Assembly: GCA_022496805.1 (NCBI GenBank)
Contig: CM040094.1
Span: forward strand, 13,849,501-13,913,500
From: Pohlia nutans
Lineage: Eukaryota; Streptophyta; Bryopsida; Bryales; Mniaceae
DNA: 64,000 nucleotides
Reading direction: 5' to 3'
Each line of letters starts with the position of its first letter. Within the stretch, counting starts at the first letter, position 1. A program made the position numbers and the translations under genes. Shown one piece after another: positions 55,787 through 64,000 of the stretch. A model generated the notes under the pieces. That model searched no databases and had not been told where the DNA came from. It worked only from the letters and a program-made list of their open reading frames with translations.

Positions 55787-56406
55787 ATCCGGGGAAGAAG
55801 ATTAGGATTGGTGGGGTCTGACTGATGAACAATGCATGTTAGTTTCTGTACATATATACGTACCCCTCTCTGCTGTGCCTGTCTACATTTTTTGCACTTT
55901 CAACGCACGCAGACCCCTTTTTCGGTTCCAAAAGCAGACAGACAGACTCGCATGTGTTGGGCCCAACTCCAAGGCTTCTTGCTGGTGGAAATCACTCAAT
56001 GAGCTTTTTTTTTGTTAGGGCATGGGCCCTCAATTACAAAGTTGCCACTATTTTGTCATCGTCCAGGCCCTCAAATCTCTCCATGCGGATCTGCATGCCC
56101 ACTACTTTGAATTCATTTTTCTAAAATTGAAAAAACCAGAAAATTGGACCTCATTAAATCTATGCCTTCAAAATGTCTTAAAAGAGAGTCAATTCAAAAT
56201 ATACCTCATTCCGAGTTACAAGAGATTGTTTTTTTGCAATGTCGGTTTACACATTAATTACGCGATGTGGAGGGCTTAGAGTAGCTCGAGTAAACCTGCA
56301 AAATGAACCCCGCAAATGGTAACTTGTCAACTGTGTGTCCTTCGCAAGAGGTACTAACTGGATTTCGTCGGAGACAACATCTTGCCTTCCTCGCACGGTG
56401 TCAATT

Positions 56407-56601
56407 CACTAGTAGTAGCAAACCTGTCGTTTTTCATTCCTCATTTCCTGAAAACAGTGAATAGTACCGGAATATTAGACTTATTGTAGTCTTCTTGTGA
56501 CCAAAACTACTCATTAGCATAACACAGCCCATGTGCCTGGCGCCCTTTCATGTTTCTTTTTCATTTATAGTAAGTGAAAAACGACACATTTCCTTCTAGT
56601 G
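56407..56601. mobile_element. CACTA-ended MITE, family A, copy 4
   Basis: 195 bp, CACTAGTAGTAGCAAACCTG to TTTCCTTCTAGTG, perfect 3-bp target duplication ATT (56404-56406, 56602-56604). Best-defined copy of the family. Confidence 0.92.
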
Positions 56602-57138
56602 ATTTCCTCGTTTTCTCGTCGTTTTCAGCATGGCATTGTCACTTTCTTCAACGATTTTCCCAACATAACTTTGAATCTATTACGCAGACAGTGTTCAGTC
56701 AAAAAATTACGATTAAACGTGATTTGCATTGCACCGCCAATTGTGTTGTAGTGATTGTTGGAGAGAGGCAAGTTGTGGGGAAGTTTTTTGTTGTGACAGA
56801 AAATCCTCATTGCGCCACGTCACACTAAACCGTGAGGCTTCGAACACATCACGCAAGCCTATCCGCACCGCAACTAACAAATGCCCGGTCACCAAATGCA
56901 AAGCCCCGCAAAATTGGCGAGATTGATAACGACAGGATTGGGTTGACGTTTGTGCTGCAATTAAAATAATTTGGTGCCAGTAGTATCAGAAACTTGGCCC
57001 ACCTGTTGCATGCATGGATTAACTCTTGTATCCACAAATCTAACTTTATCTAGATTGAATGGTGCTGCAAATCTGGCCTCAAAAAGAGCTGCAAATTGGA
57101 GGACGAAGAGAATGGATATTTCTATCTTGTAGATTTTT

Positions 57139-57315
57139 CACTACAAGGAGAACGCGGCGCTTTTCACTCAGCAGGTGAGTCAAATGGCGCCACTTCAATC
57201 GCACTCACTGCCTAGGCGCTCAAGACTTGGTGAGTGCAATTCCTCATGTAGGACAAGTGTGTACACTGAACTCTGACAATGTTTTGAGTGAGAAGCGACG
57301 CCTTTGCTAGTAATG
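57139..57315. mobile_element. CACTA-ended MITE, family B, copy 5
   Basis: 177 bp, CACTACAAGGAGAACGCGGC to CGCCTTTGCTAGTAATG, flanked by TTT on both sides. Confidence 0.88.
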
Positions 57316-57319
57316 TTTG

Positions 57320-58575
57320 GAGTTGAGCCAAGTTTTGGATACTTGTAATTCTGGTTGCATGAGAATTTGCAAGTTGCAGAACTCCACGAAGCAATTTTGG
57401 GAGTAACTCTTAGCAGTGTTCATTTCTGCCCACTTGCCATGTTTTTCAATGACAGAGGTCAAATGAGTAAACTTTTCAAAGACGTGGGTCTGGTCGTGCA
57501 ACGCAAGCTGAGTTTCCAGAGTAGTTTGTCTTGTGTGTAGAGCACAAAAGTGTGAGTGGACAGAAACCACACATGCATATATTGCACTATTTTAGTAGTC
57601 ATGCATATCTAACTTTTGTGAGTGCAATGATGTATTTCTTGCACACAAAAACATAACAGTGGCATCCTTATCAAAGATGACAATAATCTATTATACAATA
57701 CAGGACGCTTTGTCTCACTCGACCGTTCCGCGCCGGAATCCGTTGAGGAGACAACCCAAGCTCAAAAACAAGTGATTGTTAATGTGCTCAACGGCACGGG
57801 TCCCACTAGTGAGTGACATCGAGGGAGGATTTTTTTCGTGTCATGCATGTAGCCATCTTTGTGCTTTCCTTAATACTGAAAAATTCATGATATATTATAG
57901 TCCTAGTCATCGTGCTTTTGTTGATGCTAGACCTGCTTTTGGGGGAAAGATAAAAAAACACACCACCAACTTCGGGTTGGTTCACACTATGGCCGTTCAA
58001 GTGGAGAGGTTGTGCGAGTTCATGGCCAATTCATGTTGAGAGTCTAAAGGCTTGGACTAGAAATATATAATAAACTATAGAAATTGGAGCTTTCGAATGG
58101 CCATAATGTGAAATTTCATTTTGAAAGTCCAAAGGCCAAGCCTTCGGACAGTCATAGTGTGAAGCTCCAAAAGTCAAATCCAAAGTCCAAGCCTTTCATG
58201 CCCAAGCTTTTTATAAAATTAAGAAGTTCCATTAGTTTATCAAAAGAAATTAAGAATTCTACTATCTCTTGACCATAAGTTGGGCATTCATTCTTGTTTG
58301 ATCCAACTCTCCTTTAAGAATCAAGAGTCCCTCACTTTGGCAACAAAATGGTTAAAATTTTTGCCATGTAGGCATTTTGGAAGGCAATGACCTTTAGACT
58401 TTGGCCTTTAGTGTGAAAAGTTTAGAGGCCAATTTTTTTTGAACTTTGGGCTTTCTTGCAATATGATTGGTGGAATTCGACGGTTTCTTGATTTTCAACA
58501 ATTGATAGTGTAACCTAGGCATTTGTCATTTTTTCTTTTTTTAAACTGATGAATTGTAGCCTTTTCAATCTATTA
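57320..58575. other. Intergenic DNA with diffuse repeats
   Basis: Around 57.97-58.44 kb, variants of GTCCAAAGGCCAAGCC / GACTTTGGCCTTTAGTGTGA occur in both orientations and suggest a decayed inverted-repeat element. No gene. Confidence 0.4.
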
Positions 58576-58580
58576 GGTAA

Positions 58581-58863
58581 GAGCATCTCCAACAAAACTT
58601 TGAAGAGGCCCTGCCCTTTGCAATGTTAACACAAAATCACCCTGGGCTAGGTAAATCACCTAGATATCGAGAGTTCTTATCTAACCATTGGCAAACAAAT
58701 TATGACGAATAGTGCCACACACTAACATACGTTAGCATATGTAGTGGCTTGTAATTGGATCATGCAACGTAAAATAATTATTTGTTGTTGAGGAAGTACC
58801 ACTGAAAATGACTTTGTGTTTTTTATAGTCGACCCGTTTTGCAAAGTTCTGCTAGAAATGCTC
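58581..58863. mobile_element. Tourist-like (PIF/Harbinger) MITE
   Basis: 283 bp, GAGCATCTCCAACAAAACTT to GCTAGAAATGCTC with inverted CAAAGTT inside, flanked by TAA (58578-58580, 58864-58866). Related in its end to the 20.0-kb element. Confidence 0.85.
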
Positions 58864-59273
58864 TAATGCAAGGTGATGCACGCATGCTCACTACGACAGT
58901 TCCGTAGGCAAAATGGTCGTGTCGGGTTGACCTAATCTATTCTCTAAATCTACATAGAGTGTTGGGTGAAAAATGAAAAGTTTCACATGCCATTAATCAA
59001 TCAATAGATCAATACATGGGTCACCAATTCCATTTAAATTTAATCATAACCTTTTCTTTTCATTTTCATTTTTTTATTTTTACAACTCTTTATAATTATA
59101 ATTACAATTATTTTTTATTATTATTCTCGTTGTTTTCCTTGTAGACGTGACCTGGCTCTGTCACAGTGAAAATCGGGTTGTACATTTGTACAATGATACA
59201 AAGTTGTAACGTGTAGAGAGAGCAAATGTCCCGGCCACTTGCTCGGTTTTGCAGGTTGTTATTCCTTTTGTAA

Positions 59274-60005
59274 CCCCTAATTGCTGGCAAAACCAAAAAA
59301 ATGGCTTTTCGATGATTTGCGAATTTTTAAGATAGTAGTTGTATGAAGAAGGAATGATGAATTTAATTCAATTTTCTGTGTGAAGGATTTTCATTGGTCA
59401 TGCCACTTTTTCAAAATAAAGTTCAATCACTCAAGCTATTTTTAGATTTTTCATGGGGACCCAAGTACAAAAGGTAGTAAAAATGGTTTACCGTGTAGTA
59501 TATTTTGGATTCTTTTGTTTTTTCTTTTGAAACTAAATTTAGGCCATGAAAATGAGTTCTATTGCATTTGAGCCTGACTAACAAGATGAAGCTTACCAAA
59601 TCTAGTCCCTACCCCACTTTGAATCTTTAGAAAAATTTAATAATTAAGAGTTTTATTATAAGTTCGGTGGGAATTACTATGGTGTAGCAAAAAGAAATCT
59701 AAATTTAAGCACATATAATTTTCATTTACTCTAATGTTCTTCATTGTAAATTGCACCTTTGGTTAGAAAATTGGAATTTTTGAGAATATTTTGTACTTGA
59801 TATGAATTTTCTTTACAACCACTTCAAAAAATCATGGTTATTTCAAATTTTCACCAAAATTTATGAAAAAAATCATGATTTATAGTATACACATGGCTTT
59901 ATCTACCGAAAATGTAAGGTTGAATTTCTATCTTATTTATAGTGGCAAAATTGAGTGTCACATGTGAATCATGATTCCATGGTCATAGGCCCTTGCATTT
60001 AGGGG
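59274..60005. mobile_element. Possible TTAA element, ~730 bp
   Basis: CCCCTAATTGCTGG at the left (flank GTAA) and GCATTTAGGGG before TTAA (60006-60009) at the right. The ends agree only over the first six bases, so pairing is uncertain. Confidence 0.4.
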
Positions 60006-60183
60006 TTAATGAAATTATAGCATCACTTGTTCCAGAAAAAAAAAGGAAAAGAAAGAGTAAATGGTGACAAGAATTGGTACACAACTTTTTTTCATAAACA
60101 CCGCAACCAACATAGCATAATAGAGCAATGAAAAGTAACACCCTTTTGCAATGGGACCACGGACTAATTACGACCATAAACTA

Positions 60184-60570
60184 AGGTTGGATGTCCTAAA
60201 ACCACCACCTCCCCCAACAATGACATGTAGAGTTTTTTTGGGACCACCATAGTTGAGACTAAAATCCACTAATTTCACAATTCAAGTAAACCAATGGCAT
60301 GCAAAGAAGTAGTGGTGGTTTTGGGTATCATTATGAGTGAAAATTAGTACCACATGGTATGGTCATGGGAAACCTATATGTTGCTATTGAGTGTTGTTGT
60401 TCTTTCCTCTTTTAAATTTTGTATCAATTTGAATATTGGGAATAAAATAGCAAAAATTTGTGCATTCTGTGAGAAATCTTCTTCCAAATGACCAAAAAAA
60501 TATTTATCATAAATAACCTTGTTAAAATGAGGCCATATTTCTTAAGTTGATGGTTTTAGGACAATAACAT
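60184..60570. mobile_element. AGGTTG...TAAAACCACCA element, copy 1
   Basis: About 390 bp. Ends carry GTCCTAAAACCACCAC and (inverted) TGTCCTAAAACCATCAA. The reverse complement of this sequence occurs at 63387-63786. Confidence 0.7.
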
Positions 60571-60984
60571 GATAATCCCAAAATTCATGAAATACAAATG
60601 ACATTCTTTTGAAATTACTTAAAAAGTGAATCTAAGTGAAGATTCTTTTTTGATCCAGTTTTCAAAAGTTGCTCTATTGCACTACTCTATTATGCTATGA
60701 AGTACCGTAGTGTGCAATTCCAGAAACCAGTATGACAATATTCCGTACTGAAAAAGTCTCAACGAATATTGGGATTTTTCCACCATATTGGGACTCTTTG
60801 AAATCTACAACGTGCGTATATCTAGTGGGCAATTATTGCTATAAAAGAGGACCAGACTCACCAGAGGTATGGTGGGCAGTCTGGGCACCTGGGCCGTTCC
60901 AGAAGGCTGGCTGATTGTGGAATGGGCAGTGCGGTACCCGAGTCAAAAGCAATGCACGGCAGGATTAATCATAAGCTTTTATTT

Positions 60985-61140
60985 TCATAATTATTTTGGT
61001 TGTCCCTGCCCCACCAGAGGAGAGACTGCAGAAACGCTTCATGTTTTAGGAGTTACGTGTCTGCACAGTAAAAAGAATCCATAAAAGAAAAATTGGGGTA
61101 AATATTAAGATAGACTCCGCAACTAACCACTTGTTTTATA
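60985..61140. repeat. Duplicated segment, empty-site copy for family P3
   Basis: Matches 53.46-53.84 kb (GAGAGACTNCANAAANGCTT, AGGAGTTAC, GGGTAAATATTAA, CGCAACTANC) but has a single TTAA (61105-61108) where the other copy has the 225-bp element. Confidence 0.82.
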
Positions 61141-61153
61141 ACCTTTTATACTA

Positions 61154-61186
<33 letters not shown>

Positions 61187-61187
61187 T
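61154..61187. repeat. (ATT)n microsatellite
   Basis: About eleven tandem ATT units. Confidence 0.95.
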
Positions 61188-61189
61188 TC

Positions 61190-62395
61190 ACTCAAGTGAT
61201 CGTTTATTTCATTGATGAGAGGATAAACAAGATTTTATTTTTGTTTCCATTCTCATTTTTCTTGAAAAAAAGAATGTAGACATAGCATAATAGAGCAGTG
61301 CAATGGAGCATCCTTTTGAAACCTAGATTGAAAAAGAATTCACTTAGATTCACTTTATCTAAGTTGAATGAAGGAATGCCATTTTTATTCCATGACTTTT
61401 GGAACTAACGTGTCATTGTCACGTAAACTTAATTTCTAATCGTAACTAGATTGTGGTCCCATTGCAAAAGGGTGTTGACTCCCATTGCTCTGTTATGCTA
61501 TGGAAGTGGTAAGAGGGTGGGATAAATCTAAAGCTCCCGCTTACCCCACCACGGGGTTCTAATTATATAATGTATAGTGGTGTGCGCATGCACGTCCTAT
61601 TGTGTTGAACTTTAGTGCATGTCCACCTAGTTTATTACATAACGCACACAAGCTCTCTAATCTCTATGGTAGTTTTGCTGCCAAAACAATCATACCGCAC
61701 CATCGTATGCGCCAACCTAGTTTCTTATATAACACATGTCATATAAGCACGCATGCAAAAATAGTTCAACTGCCAAAATTTTCATGTTGGACTTAGCATG
61801 GGTCAACTTAATCTATTATATATTGCATGCAATGCACGTGCACCAAGATGGTTCCAGTGTTAGAACCAGTGTCCCGGAGTCAAACATAGACAAGCCTATT
61901 AACTGAAATTTCATTGCTTCTGAAGTATGTGCATCCATAATAGACCCTTTCTCAAATGTGTTCCCTATGTTTAGATTAAAAAATAACACTAAAAATACAA
62001 TTTGATTACATAAGATACACACAATCAAAACATGAGAATCTACAAGAATTTGGGATTCAAATTGGATGCGCCTATAGATAATGCTCTGAATTTCATAACA
62101 TATTCATATGGTGTCCAAACAATGGATATAAAAGTGAGTTGGAATCCTTTTTCAATTGCCAATAAAATAAATAATGTGGCTATGTATAAAGGAAAGACTT
62201 TAGTTCAATGCAAGACCACGTCAATATATAGGAGAAACTTGTAGAATGAAATGTTTTTCATAGAAACACGGCTGCACCCTTCACTCCAACAAGACGTTCA
62301 CATTGTTATGTAGATTGTGGTACTCTTCTTTCACCATTCCTTTCAACAATGTCATTGTTCTTCTCAAACACTTTTCTTTTCCAACCGTGTCATTT
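61190..62395. other. Intergenic DNA, nothing recognised
   Basis: AT-rich, no gene or clear element. Confidence 0.5.
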
Positions 62396-62403
62396 TCTAT
62401 TAA

Positions 62404-62800
62404 CCTTTAAACGTCAAGAGGGCCTAGGCGGGGCAACCTGAAAGACATCTAAATTTTTGGAGCCAAAAAAAATAAAATTTAAAAATAAAATAGAATGGTT
62501 TTTAGGAAGAAAAAAAAAAAGCCTCTGCTGGTCTGCATTATTGTGGCACTGGAGCACTGCGGTACTTTTCAAAAAACGACCTCAACTGCCCCAATTTCAA
62601 TTCCTGCTCGTTTTGATAACTTTGATTGTTTGCCAATGTTTCCACAATCTCCCAAATGAGGCACAAATTTGGAATTTAGATCGCTTTTTCAATAGCTTTC
62701 CAGTGCACCAATTCTCGCTTGATTTGGTTCAAAAAATCTACTTTTTTCTTCATTATTCTCTCATAAATTAGCCTATGGGGCTTACTTTGACGTTTAAGGG
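62404..62800. mobile_element. TTAA-flanked MITE, family P4
   Basis: 397 bp, CCTTTAAACGTCAAGAGGGC and (inverted) CCCTTAAACGTCAAAGTAAG, flanked by TTAA at 62400-62403 and 62801-62804. Good 14-bp inverted ends. Confidence 0.85.
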
Positions 62801-62995
62801 TTAAGAAAGATAGTATTACTTTTAACACTTAAACCTACTTAGATGATAGAAGGGAGAGAGTAATTTCAGCCGTTGAGAATAACTCTCAGCTTTGATTTTC
62901 CTTTTAAAATAAAAAAATCTCAAATGTGGTCCTCTCTCTTAGTTGAAAATTTTTAATTTTTAATTTGAATAGTGCCTCTCCCACCATTCCATAAA

Positions 62996-63955
62996 CCCCT
63001 AAACATTCTCAACCCTTTCCAAATTCAGCAGTTTTGCAAAGATGCATCATAAAATGCAACGCAGAGGGATATTTTGAACTTGGTGTATGAATAAAAGCTA
63101 TACATTATCAATTTCAAATTCTATTTATACGATTTGATGTTCGATTGCTATCACCAATATTTTGTATAAAATTTGAAACTTAAAATTGAAAATTCTTTTG
63201 TAATTTGATTAGAAAATAATAAGATTTTAACATTTGTTCTAATTGGTTGAGATGTAACATTCTAAGTGTACTGATTTTTGGAGATTTTTTGATTGCTTAA
63301 TTTATGAGTTGAATTTTTTTAAAAGCACTCTTGCTCTAAGATCTTTGAAATTTTGGGTGAATCATTACGACATGAAATGAGGCATAAGGTTGATTGTTTT
63401 AAAACCACCAACTTAAGCAATCTAGCCTATTTTTGGCGGTGCAAAATTTGAAAAAAAACAATGACCGCATTTGAAATAGGTTTTGATGAGGATTGCAAAA
63501 AAATTCAATATCTAATTCGCATTTGTCAATTTTATACAATATTCCAAAGTGGAAAGCAACCTCTGACCCAAATCAAACCTCTAGGTTTCCCCATGCCCAC
63601 ACCATGTGGTACTAACTTTCACTCACAATGATACCCAAAACCACCAACTATTTCTTCGCAATGCTTGGCATGCCATTGGTCTAATTGAATAGTGAAATTG
63701 GTGGTTTTGAGTCTCAACTGTAGTGACCCCAAGAAAAATCTATACGTCATAATTAGGGGAGGTGGTGGTTTTAGAACATCCTATCTTAGAAAATTCACAA
63801 ATCATCCCCTTTCTAATTGAATCACAAATGCATAAAGCTAACTTCCCCTAAAATATAAAATAAAAACTCCACACTGCAAAAAATCAATGATGGATGAGGA
63901 ATCCGAGTTTGATTATGCCCATCGTCCACATTTTGAACGGTTGAACGTTCAGGAG
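62996..63955. mobile_element. TTAA element, family P2, copy 3, with a nested insertion
   Basis: CCCCTAAACATTCTC at the left (flank TAAA) and (inverted) CTCCTGAACGTTCAACC at the right followed by TTAA (63956-63959). Matches 47037-47604 throughout except for an inserted 400-bp element at 63387-63786. Confidence 0.8.
63387..63786. mobile_element. AGGTTG...TAAAACCACCA element, copy 2, nested
   Basis: 400 bp, AGGTTGATTGTTTTAAAACC to GGTTTTAGAACATCCTATCT, flanked by TA. The family P2 copy at 47.43 kb (GAGGCATAAAATTTTCAC) is the empty site. Opposite orientation to the 60.2-kb copy. Confidence 0.82.
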
Positions 63956-64000
63956 TTAATTTCTAAACGTCTAACAATGCCTTCGCGGCAAGTAAAATAT

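Overview
This is a nuclear segment of a land plant. It carries interstitial TTTAGGG telomere repeats, a ubiquitin-RPS27A fusion gene, a GT-1-type trihelix transcription factor, a plant-type small heat-shock protein and an F-box gene. The genes have spliceosomal introns and GC-rich exons in an AT-rich background. I cannot name the species. The density of small DNA transposons and the diversity of Tc1/mariner-like and TTAA-flanked elements would fit a non-flowering plant, but that is only an impression.

Layout. 1-3.1 kb: AT-rich, no gene. 3.8-5.5 kb: ubiquitin-RPS27A gene (-) followed by a ~250-bp tandem repeat. 6.36-6.98 kb: HSP20 gene (+), two exons. 7.6-11.6 kb: GT-1-like trihelix gene (-), with a solo LTR in an intron. 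12-14.6 kb: transposon cluster. 15.1-30.2 kb: one large gene (-) that I assembled from 22 exons with consistent phases. It predicts a ~2,055-residue protein with basic Ser/Pro-rich ends and a long coiled-coil middle. Most of its larger introns hold a MITE. 31-35.6 kb: duplicated and C-rich non-genic DNA with a faint coding relic. 36.15-37.5 kb: single-exon type II membrane protein (-) with tandem copies of both gene ends beside it. 38.36-40.85 kb: Tc1/mariner element with a dead DD34E transposase. 41-54 kb: transposon-rich DNA without genes. 54.2-55.15 kb: F-box gene (-). 55.5-64 kb: more MITEs and repeats, no convincing gene.

The most striking content is mobile. (1) Several families of short elements have CCCCTAAA-like ends and sit exactly between TTAA tetranucleotides, as piggyBac elements do; a paralogous empty site at 61.1 kb shows that TTAA was duplicated on insertion. 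(2) A Mutator-like element interrupts a coding exon of the large gene and appears to have become an intron: its own end supplies the donor, the flanking exon supplies the acceptor, and splicing restores the uninterrupted reading frame. (3) Several insertions have an 'empty' paralogous copy in the same window, including two reciprocal insertions in a duplicated intron segment. These give exact element ends and target duplications. The five intact protein genes are unrelated housekeeping or regulatory genes; no operon-like or pathway cluster is apparent.
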